Notes: generated from the sequence alone by a model not told the origin. A DNA stretch of 64,000 nt from Thiohalomonas sp041685045 (GCA_041685045.1 JAWLGP010000005.1:62001-126000); one strand, 5' to 3'. Counted from the first letter of the stretch, positions 23,763-32,284 are shown. Program-made: numbers and translations.

Positions 23763-23984
23763 ATGAAGTCCGAAGAACTGCTCGCCGAGTACCCGGAAGC
23801 AATCCGCCATGAAGCGCGCCGCTTGTTTGTGGATGCGCTGCTGAGCGGGGCGATCCCGCGAACGAACCGACCCGCCAGCTACCTGTTCGCCTGCGCCAGA
23901 CAGGCCGCCAAGACTCACTCGCCGTCTTCGCCGTCTTCGCCGTTTTCGTCGTCCACGGCCCAGCCGGAGACACCGGTCACCTGA
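23763..23984 (+). CDS. Small early protein with Ser/Pro tail
   Basis: A 73-residue protein starting MKSEELLAEYPEAIRHEARR with GGAGGG upstream, 2 bp after the previous stop. Residues 1-45 are helical (LFVDALLSGAIPRTNRPASY), and the tail is a Ser-Pro-Ser repeat from a short tandem repeat in the DNA (23918-23950). The tail overlaps the convergent gene at 23915-24220, where the same repeat encodes an acidic end. Confidence 0.62.
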   Translation: MKSEELLAEYPEAIRHEARRLFVDALLSGAIPRTNRPASYLFACARQAAKTHSPSSPSSPFSSSTAQPETPVT

Positions 23985-24220
23985 ATGACCGGAAGGAACT
24001 GCTCAATGCGCTTAACCACAGCTTCCGCCGCGTCCCACGTTTCGTTCCACAGGCAAGCATGCGCCTGGTACTGGGGAGTGACCAGATACCAGTCGAAGGA
24101 ACCTTCGCTCTGTTCCGGCTGGAAGAAGACAGGGGTCAGCTGCCGCCACTCGGCCAAGTACTCGCACAGACGAATGAACGCCGTTGTGTCGGTGAAGCAG
24201 TCGAACTTCATCAGTTTCAT
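23915..24220 (-). CDS. Second counter-oriented small protein in early operon
   Basis: A 101-residue minus-strand frame from the ATG at 24220 with ribosome site GGGAG. It starts MKLMKFDCFTDTTAFIRLCE and runs EYLAEWRQLTPVFFQPEQSE, GSFDWYLVTPQYQAHACLWN, a mixed alpha/beta pattern with many aromatics, ending in an acidic DENGEDGEDGE repeat. The quality of the sequence favours a real gene although it opposes the operon. Acidic tails occur on DNA-mimic proteins, but no function can be assigned. Confidence 0.62.
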   Translation of the reverse strand: MKLMKFDCFTDTTAFIRLCEYLAEWRQLTPVFFQPEQSEGSFDWYLVTPQYQAHACLWNETWDAAEAVVKRIEQFLPVIQVTGVSGWAVDDENGEDGEDGE

Positions 24221-24311
24221 TGGGGGCAACTCCCTTTGTGGTCGTTCGGTGTGTTTGGCGACTGCCAGCGTACCACCGGGACGCGCCCCCACCCAATTCA
24301 AACGAGGAGGC

Positions 24312-24623
24312 ATGACGCAGATGGACATTTACGACGCTACGGCCGAGGCGTGCCCCGCCTCGCGCGCCATCTTCGACCAGGCGCACTTTGCGCAGGTCGG
24401 GAACGGCGTGCAGTGCACGCTGAACAACTATGACGACGAGGGGACCGACCGGCCGCTCATCTTTTCGACGGAAGGGAACACTCCCCGCGTGCGTTGGCGC
24501 AACACCTACCGTGCGGCCCGCGCGCTACTGGCCGGCTGGTCCGTGTATTTCGACGACTGTGTCGTGTGGTCCCGTGGCGGTCGCTGGCACATGAAGTGGG
24601 AGGTGACCGATGGCCGCGCGTAA
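24312..24623 (+). CDS. Unknown early protein
   Basis: A 103-residue protein beginning MTQMDIYDATAEACPASRAI with GAGGAGG upstream. An alternative ATG lies three codons in. The later part (VRWRNTYRAARALLAGWSVY, FDDCVVWSRGGRWHMKWEVT) is basic and aromatic. It overlaps the next gene by 14 bp. A longer upstream frame is a shadow of the minus-strand gene at 23915. Confidence 0.68.
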   Translation: MTQMDIYDATAEACPASRAIFDQAHFAQVGNGVQCTLNNYDDEGTDRPLIFSTEGNTPRVRWRNTYRAARALLAGWSVYFDDCVVWSRGGRWHMKWEVTDGRA

Positions 24624-25635
24624 GCCCCGCACCGAAGAGCAGTTGCCGGCCGTGGTCGAGGCGGAGAACACGGCACTGGCCCACGACCCCGAGGCGCGGA
24701 TGATCGCCGAGCGGGTGCTGGCGCTGAAGGAGGAGACGAAGTGGGACCTGCCGGTCTCCCGCGGCAAGCCGCTGGCCGGGGAGGCGCTGCAGGAGTGGCT
24801 GCGCAAGAAGGAGGATGCCTCCGCCGTCGCCCGCATCGAGCGGGGGATCGGTTATGCCCTGCTGAAGCGCGAGCTGGGCCACGGGGCGTTCGATGGGTGG
24901 TTGAAGGACAACGGAATCCCTCCCCGATCGGCGCGGGAGGATCGGCAGGTCGCACAGCTCTACATGGGCCTGTCCGAGGAGAACCGCCGGCGGGCGGCCG
25001 AGCTGCCGCAGCGGAAGTTGGCGGCCCTCGCCAGTGCGCCGGCGCCGCTCATCGATGACCTCTTCAACTCCGGCGCGCTGGACGAGGCCGCGGCACTGAG
25101 CCGAGAGCAGTTGCGCGAGCTGGTGAACCTGCGCAAGGAGGTGGAGAAACAGGCCGAGCGCGAGGATCGCCTCAATGAGGTGATCGCGCAGCAGGACGAG
25201 GAGCTGCGGCGCCGGCGGGCGTTGCCCGAGCCGAACCAGCATCTATTGGAGATGCGCCGGGCGGTGCTGGAGGAGACGGAGGCGCTGCGGGCGAACGCGC
25301 ACACCTTGCAGTCGGTGATGGATCGGGTCGCGCTGCTGCCGGGCGGCCTCGAGGAGGCGGAGATCGACGCTATCGTCCATCCGCTGATGTACGCCCTGCA
25401 GGGGCTGCATGCGACCACCGCCACTTTATTGGAGCGGGGCTACGAGCGGTTCACGAACTATCAGCCGGATATCGGCATTGTGACGCCGCAGCTCTCTCAG
25501 GCGGAGGCCGACGCGGCCAAGCAGCAGCACGAGGCGTTCCTCGCCGATGCCGAGCAGCGGGCGGTGTTCCGCCAGGCGGACCTGGCGATGCAGCCGAAGC
25601 GCGGGCGCGTCCGGCCGCGCAAGGTAAAGGCGTAG
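24610..25635 (+). CDS. Early protein with DUF3102-like region, precedes transposase
   Basis: A 341-residue soluble protein. Residues 75-120 (ARIERGIGYALLKRELGHGA, FDGWLKDNGIPPRSAREDRQ) resemble DUF3102, a domain with a KfrA/ParB-like helix-turn-helix. A long coiled-coil part follows (LVNLRKEVEKQAEREDRLNE) and a basic tail ends the protein. Proteins of this kind often lie directly upstream of transposase genes in Mu-like phages and may bind phage DNA during replication. Role inferred. Confidence 0.75.
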   Translation: MAARKPRTEEQLPAVVEAENTALAHDPEARMIAERVLALKEETKWDLPVSRGKPLAGEALQEWLRKKEDASAVARIERGIGYALLKRELGHGAFDGWLKDNGIPPRSAREDRQVAQLYMGLSEENRRRAAELPQRKLAALASAPAPLIDDLFNSGALDEAAALSREQLRELVNLRKEVEKQAEREDRLNEVIAQQDEELRRRRALPEPNQHLLEMRRAVLEETEALRANAHTLQSVMDRVALLPGGLEEAEIDAIVHPLMYALQGLHATTATLLERGYERFTNYQPDIGIVTPQLSQAEADAAKQQHEAFLADAEQRAVFRQADLAMQPKRGRVRPRKVKA

Positions 25636-25644
25636 GAGGGAACC

Positions 25645-27384
25645 GTGAAGGCATTGACGAAGCGCGCCCCCGGGATTGCGTTGCCCGCTGCCGCGGAACC
25701 CGAGCAGCCGGCATTGACGGGCAAGAAGCAGAAGAAGCAGCAGGCGTTGGTGGCGGTGATGCGCTACATGCGACGGCTGCGCGCGGAGCTGGGCAGTGAT
25801 GCACTGAATCCGGCGGTGCAGGAGTTCCAGCAGCAGTTCGCCAAGGGGATGGTGCCGGCGGCCATTTTGTCGGCCATCGCCACGTTGGCGCCGAAGAAGC
25901 CTGACCGCTGCCCGGACCGCGCCACTTTCTATCGTTGGGATGGGGAATACACCCGTTATCTGAATGGCGACGCCACCGCCGGCGCGCCGAAGCATAAGGG
26001 GGGGCAGCGGAAGGCGTACGGTTGGGAGGCGCGCGCCCTTGCCCTGTACCACATACCGAGCAAGCCGGAGCCCGGCGGTGTCGCTGACAAACTGCGCGAG
26101 GAGGGCTGGGAGTCGGCCACCAATGACCGGGTGCTGCGGTTCCTGAAGTCGATGCCGGCCACGCTGGGGCCCAACAGTAAGTACCGCGTCGGCAAGCACT
26201 ACTTCCGCCAGAACCTGGGGCGCTACGTGTCCCGCGACACCTCCTGTCTGGAGGTGGGCGAGGTCTACTCGATGGACGGGCACACCGTGGACGTCTACAT
26301 GGCCCATCCGTTCTCCGGCGGGATCTGGCGGCCGGAGCTGACGGTGGTGATGGACATCCGGAGCCGCTTTCTCCCGGGCTGGTACCTCTCCGAGGCGGAG
26401 TCGGCCTCCAGCTCGATGCTGGCGCTCTCGCACGCGCTGACTTCCCAGGACCACGTACCGGCCTGGCTGCACGTGGACAACGGCGCCGGGTTCAAGGCGA
26501 GGGCGATGGCCGATGAGGCGGTCGGCTTTTACCGGCGCTTCGACATTGAGGTGATGTTCTCCATCCCGGGCAACTCGAAGGGCCGCGGCCACATCGAGCG
26601 CCTATTCCGCACGGTGCGCGACAAACACGACAAGTTCTTCGCCGATGGCCAGTTCTATTGTGGCGGCGACATGGCGCCGGAGATCAACCGCCGGCTGCAC
26701 GACCAGATCAAGCCGCCGAAGGTGGTGAATGGAAAGCCGGTCAAACGCAAGCTCCCCACGCGGATTCTCCCGAGCTTCTACGCCTACCGGGATTCCATTG
26801 CCGCCTGGATCGAGCGCTACAACAACACACCGCACAGCGCTTTGGACGGCCGAACGCCGGCGGAGGTGTGGGCCGAGCTGAAGCGGGTACCGGTGGAGCT
26901 GCCGGCCGAGGCGACCTGGCGCGAGCGTCAGCTCCGCACGGTGGCCCGCGGGAAGCTGACGCTGGATAAACGGGATTACTTCCACCCCGATCTGGCGCTC
27001 TACGAAGGGAAGCTGCCGGTGGAGTACTCCATCCACGACGACGCCCATGTGTGGGTCTACGACAACGAGGACCGCCTCATCTGCATCGCCGAGCTGGTGA
27101 GCAAGGCGGATTACCTGCCGGCCTCTCGCCTGGAGGAGAAACGGGCGAAGCGAACGGAGGAGCGGAAGAAACGGCTTTACAAAAAGGTTGCGGAGGTCGA
27201 CGCGCAGCACGCCGCTTCGATCCCCTATGTCCAACGGCTCGAGGCGATTGAAGAGCTGGTGGAAGGACAGCCGCTGCAGCTGGGGCAGCTGGAAAAGAAA
27301 ACGGCGGACTGGTCAGAGCCCGCCGTTCCCGAAGCACCGGTGTCGGTGGTCATCGACCCGTACGACACCTCTTACCTCGACTAA
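25645..27384 (+). CDS. A: Mu-type DDE transposase (A)
   Basis: A 579-residue transposase from a GTG start with GGAGGG upstream. It has the retroviral-integrase fold catalytic domain: D211 in SMDGHTVDVYM, D278 in LHVDNGAGFKA and E318 in KGRGHIERLFRTV. Upstream lies the helical DNA-binding part (residues 35-200); downstream is the Mu-transposase C-terminal beta domain (KLTLDKRDYFHPDLALYEGK) and a basic coiled segment. It ends IDPYDTSYLD, nearly the same as the end of the small early protein at 22573. It cuts and joins the TGT/ACA ends, producing the observed 5-bp duplication, and works with the B ATPase encoded 32 bp downstream. Confidence 0.96.
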   Translation: MKALTKRAPGIALPAAAEPEQPALTGKKQKKQQALVAVMRYMRRLRAELGSDALNPAVQEFQQQFAKGMVPAAILSAIATLAPKKPDRCPDRATFYRWDGEYTRYLNGDATAGAPKHKGGQRKAYGWEARALALYHIPSKPEPGGVADKLREEGWESATNDRVLRFLKSMPATLGPNSKYRVGKHYFRQNLGRYVSRDTSCLEVGEVYSMDGHTVDVYMAHPFSGGIWRPELTVVMDIRSRFLPGWYLSEAESASSSMLALSHALTSQDHVPAWLHVDNGAGFKARAMADEAVGFYRRFDIEVMFSIPGNSKGRGHIERLFRTVRDKHDKFFADGQFYCGGDMAPEINRRLHDQIKPPKVVNGKPVKRKLPTRILPSFYAYRDSIAAWIERYNNTPHSALDGRTPAEVWAELKRVPVELPAEATWRERQLRTVARGKLTLDKRDYFHPDLALYEGKLPVEYSIHDDAHVWVYDNEDRLICIAELVSKADYLPASRLEEKRAKRTEERKKRLYKKVAEVDAQHAASIPYVQRLEAIEELVEGQPLQLGQLEKKTADWSEPAVPEAPVSVVIDPYDTSYLD

Positions 27385-27416
27385 CTAATCAACAACAACA
27401 ACACGGAGTATAGATC

Positions 27417-28436
27417 ATGCACCCGAACGATTTCACGCCCGCACAGTTCACCGCCGCTTTTTCCGAGGCGGACAAAGACGCGGTGCGCCGCATCAATTTC
27501 TGGCTCTCGGAGCCGGACAACGTCGCGGCCGGTTGGAACGCCACGCGCCTGGCGCGCCGTGCCGGGGTCAACCAGGCGACGCTGAGCCAGCTGCTCTCCG
27601 GCAAGTACCCCAGCCCGCCCGCCAAGCACCTCGCCGCCTGCTTGCAGGCGATCGAGACGGACACCAAGCGCCGCACCGAATCGCTGACCGAGATCCCCTA
27701 CGTGGAGACGAGCGTGCACCGGGCGGTGTATGCGGCCTGTCGGCGGGCGAAGTTGTACCGCAATTTCGCGGTGATCTCCGCCTTCGTCGGCACCGGCAAG
27801 ACGACGGCGGTCCGGCGCTTCGCCGCCGAGCACGCGGGGGTGGTGCTGATCGAGTCCACGCCGGACATGACCAGCTCGGTGCTGCTGGATGAGCTGGTGC
27901 GCGGCGCTGGCGCGGCCGTGAAGGTGAGCTACAAGAACCACGGGTCGCGCGGCACCAAGTCGGACCGGATGGCGGCGATCATCCAGGCCCTGAAGGGCAC
28001 CGATACGCTGATCGTCCTGGACGAGGCGGAGACGGTGGCCCCGTCCGCCCTCGAATACATCCGCCGCGTCCGCGACCAGGCCGGCGTGGGGGTGATGCTC
28101 TCCGGTACCGAAAAGCTGCAGCCGTTGGTGCGCGACCCGATGGGCAAGTTCGGGCAGATCAGCAGCCGCGTGGGTTTCTGGCCGCCCATCATCATGGCGA
28201 TCACGCGGGAGGACGCGGAGGCGCTGACCCGGGCGGCATTGGGGGAGCGCGAGGACCTGACGCCGGCGGTGCTCGATGCGTGCTGGCAGGTGTGCGACGG
28301 CTCGGCGCGCATCCTGTGCGAGGGGCTGATCCCGGGCGTGCACGATTACGGTCTGCGCAAGGGGGCAGAGCTGACACCGGAGCTGATCTTCCGGGTCGGC
28401 AACGACATTCTCGGGTTCCGGCCGCGGAGGGGTTGA
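27417..28436 (+). CDS. B: Transposition target-selecting ATPase (B)
   Basis: A 339-residue AAA+ ATPase of the MuB type. Residues 1-85 carry an N-terminal helix-turn-helix (NATRLARRAGVNQATLSQLL). The Walker A motif GTGKTT is at residues 125-130, and Walker B LIVLDEAE is about 75 residues later. It binds target DNA and activates transposase A, and gives target immunity. It lies directly after A, as in all Mu relatives. Confidence 0.94.
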   Translation: MHPNDFTPAQFTAAFSEADKDAVRRINFWLSEPDNVAAGWNATRLARRAGVNQATLSQLLSGKYPSPPAKHLAACLQAIETDTKRRTESLTEIPYVETSVHRAVYAACRRAKLYRNFAVISAFVGTGKTTAVRRFAAEHAGVVLIESTPDMTSSVLLDELVRGAGAAVKVSYKNHGSRGTKSDRMAAIIQALKGTDTLIVLDEAETVAPSALEYIRRVRDQAGVGVMLSGTEKLQPLVRDPMGKFGQISSRVGFWPPIIMAITREDAEALTRAALGEREDLTPAVLDACWQVCDGSARILCEGLIPGVHDYGLRKGAELTPELIFRVGNDILGFRPRRG

Positions 28437-28438
28437 AC

Positions 28439-28948
28439 ATGGCCTTCGATCACACAAAACCGTTCCGCGCCCGCGACGGCCGCCCGGTGATGATCTGGGC
28501 GTGCCGCTGGGGTTACCTCTGGGGCGCGATTCGGGAGAAAGATCGGGAGGTGCGTACAGGCTGGTGGGCCGCCACCGGCGAGCGCGCCGACTCGTGGCAG
28601 CTCGGCAGCGATGCCGACCTGGTCAACTACCAGCCGCTCTATCCCGATGCCTACATCGAGCACTGGGGCAACGTGTTCCAGGCGCACCGCCTGTATGACA
28701 TGGGGATCCGCTTCGACACCTTCATCAGCTGCCCCTGCGAAATCCTGGAGGCGGTGGCGCGCAACTATACGGCCGACCGTCTCGCGTTGGACGACTACTT
28801 GCCGTTATCGCCGGCACAGGTGGCCGCCATCGAGGCGGAGCTGGTGCCGGAGTGCGCGCACCTGCGCGGCGGCGCCTACATCGAGCCGATGCGCCACCAC
28901 TCCTACGCGGCCAACGGCCACAAGAACGACGCGAGGATCGTGCCATGA
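28439..28948 (+). CDS. Unknown early protein
   Basis: A 169-residue protein starting 2 bp after the B stop, beginning MAFDHTKPFRARDGRPVMIW. It is rich in Trp and Tyr (CRWGYLWGAI, TGWWAATGERADSWQ, AYIEHWGNVFQAHRLYDMGI) and contains ISCPCEILEAVARNYTADRL. No family recognised. Co-transcribed with A and B, so probably active during replication or host takeover. Confidence 0.72.
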   Translation: MAFDHTKPFRARDGRPVMIWACRWGYLWGAIREKDREVRTGWWAATGERADSWQLGSDADLVNYQPLYPDAYIEHWGNVFQAHRLYDMGIRFDTFISCPCEILEAVARNYTADRLALDDYLPLSPAQVAAIEAELVPECAHLRGGAYIEPMRHHSYAANGHKNDARIVP

Positions 28949-29220
28949 GCGGGTTGCTGATGCGGGAGCGCCTGAAGGCGCTTGGGTACGACGTGGACGC
29001 GCTGCCGGTGCTGGCGACGTGCCTTGAGTGCGGGGGCGAGGACGGGCCGCCGGAGATGTCGTTCGACGTGATGGAAGGCGACTGGCATGTGTGGTGCGGC
29101 TGCGGTGCGAGTTCGCACAAGCACCCGACGCTGATCGCGGCGATGCGCGAGTGGAACGAACTGAACGCGGACGGTGATGAGGTGCCGCTCGGCGTAGAGG
29201 CGGGGGTGGTGCATGAGTGA
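28945..29220 (+). CDS. Restriction-alleviation (Lar)-like zinc protein
   Basis: A 91-residue protein overlapping the previous gene by 4 bp. The centre has CLECGGEDGPPEMSF, then WHVWCGCGASSHKHPTLIAA, then MREWNELN. The CxxCGG...CxCGA...AxxxWN pattern is that of Lar-type proteins, which modify host type I restriction in favour of modification. The zinc ligands are present. The role here is by family resemblance. Confidence 0.68.
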   Translation: MSGLLMRERLKALGYDVDALPVLATCLECGGEDGPPEMSFDVMEGDWHVWCGCGASSHKHPTLIAAMREWNELNADGDEVPLGVEAGVVHE

Positions 29221-29232
29221 GGAGGCGTCCTG

Positions 29233-29805
29233 ATGGGCATGCATGGCGTCTGCCCCGACTGCGGCACCGTGCGGCCGGTCTCGGAGTTCCTGGCCGATGC
29301 CCGGGCACGCCAGGCGCTGGACGCGGCGCTGCGCCTCGACCCGCGCCTGGCGGATGCGCTGCTCGACTACATGGGGTTGTTCGCCCCGCCCGGCCGCAAG
29401 CTCCAGACCCGCAAGCTGGTCCGCCTCCTGAATGAACTCCATGACCTGGTGCGCAGCGCCGAGGTGACCGTGAACCGGGTGACCTATGCGGCGCCGGTCG
29501 CCTACTGGCGCCAGGGGATGGAGGAGATGGTGGCGAGGCGCGACGGGTTGACCTTGCCGCTTTCGACGCATGCCTATCTGGAGAAGGTGGTATTCGGCAT
29601 CGCGAGCAAGGCGGCTGGCACGGCCGAGCGCAAGGCCGAGGAGCAGAAGGCGTACCGGGCAGGCCGCGACTCCAACGGCGGCCCGGTATCGGTCGCCGAG
29701 GTCGCCGGCATTCAGTCGGAGAAGAAGCGGAGCGGACCGCCGCCCGGCTGGAAAGAGCAGGCGCTGGGGAAAACACCACGGGGAGGAAACGAGGGCGATG
29801 CCTGA
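29233..29805 (+). CDS. Unknown early protein with N-terminal zinc motif
   Basis: A 190-residue protein beginning MGMHGVCPDCGTVRPVSEFL. The CPxC pair suggests half of a zinc site. The rest is helical (QALDAALRLDPRLADALLDY, KLQTRKLVRLLNELHDLVRS), and the middle (KVVFGIASKAAGTAERKAEE) is charged. Similar proteins occur in the replication region of many Mu-like phages. Function unknown. Confidence 0.72.
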   Translation: MGMHGVCPDCGTVRPVSEFLADARARQALDAALRLDPRLADALLDYMGLFAPPGRKLQTRKLVRLLNELHDLVRSAEVTVNRVTYAAPVAYWRQGMEEMVARRDGLTLPLSTHAYLEKVVFGIASKAAGTAERKAEEQKAYRAGRDSNGGPVSVAEVAGIQSEKKRSGPPPGWKEQALGKTPRGGNEGDA

Positions 29806-30184
29806 AGACAGAGACGAGTTGAAACAGAAGGTGCGCGCGATCCTGGAGCGCCACCAGGGGCCGGATGACTGCGTGAACATGTTCGAGCTGTTCCACGCCG
29901 TCACCGGCCTGCCGGTGATCCCGGGCCGGAAGATCAACCAGACCCGGCCGATCCGCTCCCTGGTGGAGCAGCTGCGCCGCGAGGGCTGCCCCATCGCCCT
30001 GCGGTCGGGTCCGAACGGTGGCTATTTCTGGGCACGCAATGATGAGGAGTTGCAATCCACGATCACCTGGTTCCACGACCGGGCCATGAGTTCGCTTCGG
30101 CAGGAGGCGGTACTGAAGCGGATGGAGCCGGCCGAGGTGGTCAAGCAGTACGAAATCGAGTTGACGGAGGATGTTGCGCAATGA
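29798..30184 (+). CDS. Winged-helix-like early protein
   Basis: A 128-residue protein starting MPEDRDELKQKVRAILERHQ at an ATG overlapping the previous stop by 8 bp. The middle (IRSLVEQLRREGCPIALRSG, PNGGYFWARNDEELQSTITW) looks like a winged helix: helix, helix, then a beta hairpin with GGYF. Such proteins are common just upstream of gam. Probably DNA-binding; target unknown. Confidence 0.72.
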   Translation: MPEDRDELKQKVRAILERHQGPDDCVNMFELFHAVTGLPVIPGRKINQTRPIRSLVEQLRREGCPIALRSGPNGGYFWARNDEELQSTITWFHDRAMSSLRQEAVLKRMEPAEVVKQYEIELTEDVAQ

Positions 30185-30714
30185 CCACGATGCAAGCGAT
30201 CGAAGAGAAGACCCGCGTCTACGCCGACGCCCGCGACTTGCTGGCGGCGCGCGTGCAGATGCTCCAGGAGCAGATCGAGCAGGCCAAGCGGGCTGCGCTG
30301 CCGGCCATCCGCAAGGCGGTGCAGGCAGCGACCGAGGCGCGCGATCGCCTGGAGGCGGATCTGCAGGCCGCGCCGGAGCTGTTCAAGCGGCCCCGCACGC
30401 AGACGTTTGCCGGTGTCCGCGTCGGGTACACCAAGCAGAAAGGCAAGGTGGCGATCGCCGACGAGGACGCGACCATCGCCCGCATCCGCAAGCACCTGCC
30501 CGATGACCAGGCGGAGCTGCTGATCCGGGTGAAGGAGTCGGTGGACAAGACGGCGGTGTACAACCTGGAGGCCCGCGACCTGAAGCGGCTCGGGATCACG
30601 ATCACCGACGACACCGACGCGGTGGTGATCAAGGCCACCGACACCGAGGTGGACAAGCTGGTGAACGCGCTGCTGATGGATTCCGAGCAGGTCGAAGCCG
30701 AGGCGGCGGCGTGA
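30181..30714 (+). CDS. gam: Host-nuclease inhibitor Gam
   Basis: A 177-residue Mu Gam homologue that binds DNA ends and blocks RecBCD-type exonucleases. The N-terminal half is a long helical hairpin (LLAARVQMLQEQIEQAKRAA), followed by the family core PRTQTFAGVRVGYTKQKGKV and LIRVKESVDKTAVYNLEARD. Length matches Mu Gam (174). It overlaps the preceding gene by 4 bp. Confidence 0.93.
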   Translation: MTTMQAIEEKTRVYADARDLLAARVQMLQEQIEQAKRAALPAIRKAVQAATEARDRLEADLQAAPELFKRPRTQTFAGVRVGYTKQKGKVAIADEDATIARIRKHLPDDQAELLIRVKESVDKTAVYNLEARDLKRLGITITDDTDAVVIKATDTEVDKLVNALLMDSEQVEAEAAA

Positions 30715-30896
30715 ACGCGCGCGAACGCGAGCACCTGGAGCAGCACATCGCCGAGCTGCGTAAGTGCGCGGCCAACATTCGCCAGACGGCCCAGCGTGCC
30801 GGGCGGCTCGCCTACCACGAGGAGATGGCGGCTGCGCGCGATCTGGAATCCCGAGCCAACACGCTGGAGCGGAAGCTCCAAGGGGGAGCCAAGTGA
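30711..30896 (+). CDS. Small helical early protein
   Basis: A 61-residue protein from a GTG overlapping the gam stop, (M)NAREREHLEQHIAELRKCAA. It is almost entirely charged helix, a probable coiled coil. No family recognised. The chain of 4-bp overlaps from gam to the exonuclease gene shows one tightly coupled transcript. Confidence 0.65.
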   Translation: MNAREREHLEQHIAELRKCAANIRQTAQRAGRLAYHEEMAAARDLESRANTLERKLQGGAK

Positions 30897-31063
30897 AGCC
30901 CACGGTGCAGCGGATGAAACGGCTGGCCCGGGTGATGCGGGCGCTGGCCCACAAGCGGCGCAACGGCGGCAAGGCCGTCGACGTGCAGCGGGACGCCGAG
31001 GCAGCCGCCGAGCTGGAGCAGATCGCCGAGGCGTTGGAGCGGCGGGCGGAGGTGGTGCGGTGA
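30893..31063 (+). CDS. Small basic helical protein
   Basis: A 56-residue frame from a GTG overlapping the previous stop, (M)KPTVQRMKRLARVMRALAHK, then a charged helix (AEAAAELEQIAEALERRAEV). Basic N-terminal half and acidic C-terminal half. Function unknown. The coupling with its neighbours supports it as real. Confidence 0.6.
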   Translation: MKPTVQRMKRLARVMRALAHKRRNGGKAVDVQRDAEAAAELEQIAEALERRAEVVR

Positions 31064-31278
31064 ACAAGCAGAAGAGCCAGCAGAATCCTTTCTACGCCGG
31101 CAACTATAACGGCCATGACGTGTACACCATCACCACCGAGGACCGCATCCAGATCGTTCGGACGTTCTCACGCGAGCAGTGCGAGGCGGCGCTTCAGGTC
31201 ACCGGCCTGCAGACAACCGTCAAGCGGGCCATTGAGGTTCGGATGCGCAAGCTCGATCGCGAGGCCCGAAAGCCATGA
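31060..31278 (+). CDS. Small early protein, unknown
   Basis: A 72-residue protein from a GTG overlapping the previous stop: (M)NKQKSQQNPFYAGNYNGHDV. It has a beta-strand-rich start and a helical end (FSREQCEAALQVTGLQTTVK). No recognised family. Confidence 0.65.
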   Translation: MNKQKSQQNPFYAGNYNGHDVYTITTEDRIQIVRTFSREQCEAALQVTGLQTTVKRAIEVRMRKLDREARKP

Positions 31279-31829
31279 CCCGCCAAATCGTACTCGACAC
31301 CGAGACCACCGGGCTGGAACCGGAGTACCACCGCATCATCGAGATCGGCGCGATCGAACTGCGCGACGCCATCCCGACGGGCGAGAGCCGCCAGTGCTAT
31401 CTGGACCCGGAGCGCGATATCGACCCGGCCGCGACCGATAAACACGGGATGACCCGCGCGGACGTGGAGCGGTTGTCCAAGGGGGTGCGGTTCGCCGACA
31501 TCGCCGAGGGCTTCCTGGAGTGGATCCGGGATGCGGAGTTGATCATCCACAACGCGCCGTTCGATGTCGGTTTCTTCAATGCGGAGCTGGCCCGCCTCGG
31601 GGAGGGCTGGGGGCCTATCACCGACTACTGCCGCAGTGTCACCTGCACTGTCGAACTCTCCCGGCGCCTTTTTCCGGACATCCGCCACAGCCTGGACCCG
31701 CTGTGTGATCACCTCGGCATCGACCGTTCCCGCCGGACGGTTCACGGGGCGTTGGTGGACGCTGAGCTGCTGGTGTTGGCGTACCAGGCCATGATGTTGC
31801 TGCCGCAGCCAAGCGAGGAACTGCCCTGA
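31275..31829 (+). CDS. DnaQ-like 3'-5' exonuclease (DEDDh)
   Basis: A 184-residue exonuclease of the DNA polymerase III epsilon superfamily. ExoI is VLDTETTGLEPEYHRIIEIG (residues 5-24), ExoII is LIIHNAPFDVGFFNAEL (about residue 90), and ExoIII is HGALVDAELLVLAYQ (about 157), so the D, E, D, D and H catalytic residues are all present. It overlaps both neighbours. It may trim DNA ends in replication or act in host DNA turnover. An exonuclease next to an exonuclease inhibitor (Gam) is notable. Confidence 0.9.
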   Translation: MTRQIVLDTETTGLEPEYHRIIEIGAIELRDAIPTGESRQCYLDPERDIDPAATDKHGMTRADVERLSKGVRFADIAEGFLEWIRDAELIIHNAPFDVGFFNAELARLGEGWGPITDYCRSVTCTVELSRRLFPDIRHSLDPLCDHLGIDRSRRTVHGALVDAELLVLAYQAMMLLPQPSEELP

Positions 31830-32284
31830 TGGAAACGATGCGCCAACAGGACGAACGATATCGCCTGTACAAACTGCTTGCGGTCGGCAAGAAGGCGCTG
31901 GGCATGGATGATGATTCATTCCGCGCCATGCTCGAACGGCACGGCGCGAAGGCCGTCGACGGCGTACCGTCGCGCACCACCATGAGTCTCGATGGGCTGC
32001 GCGACGTCGCCGCCGAGATGAAGCAGAAGGGGTTCCGCCCGTCACGCGGCGGCCAGGGCGCCACCGCCTGGCGTAAGCCGCGCATTCAGAAGATAACCGC
32101 CATTTGGTGCGCTCTGGCCGATGCCGGCGTGGTGCGCGATCGCGGCGAGCCGGCCCTGCTCAAGTTCGCGTCACGCATCACCCGCAAGGCCCGCCTGGAG
32201 TGGGCATCGTCCGACGACCTGAACGCCTGCATCGAGACGCTGAAGAAGTGGGCCGCGCGGGAAGGTGTACAGCTCGATGACTGA
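31829..32284 (+). CDS. gemA: GemA regulatory protein (gp16, DUF1018)
   Basis: A 151-residue GemA/gp16 homologue: YRLYKLLAVGKKALGMDDDS, then FRAMLERHGAKAVDGVPSRT, TMSLDGLRDVAAEMKQKGF and ITAIWCALADAGVVRDRGEP. In Mu this protein modulates host gene expression and DNA topology. It is followed by mor with an 8-bp overlap, the same order as in Mu. Confidence 0.93.
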   Translation: METMRQQDERYRLYKLLAVGKKALGMDDDSFRAMLERHGAKAVDGVPSRTTMSLDGLRDVAAEMKQKGFRPSRGGQGATAWRKPRIQKITAIWCALADAGVVRDRGEPALLKFASRITRKARLEWASSDDLNACIETLKKWAAREGVQLDD

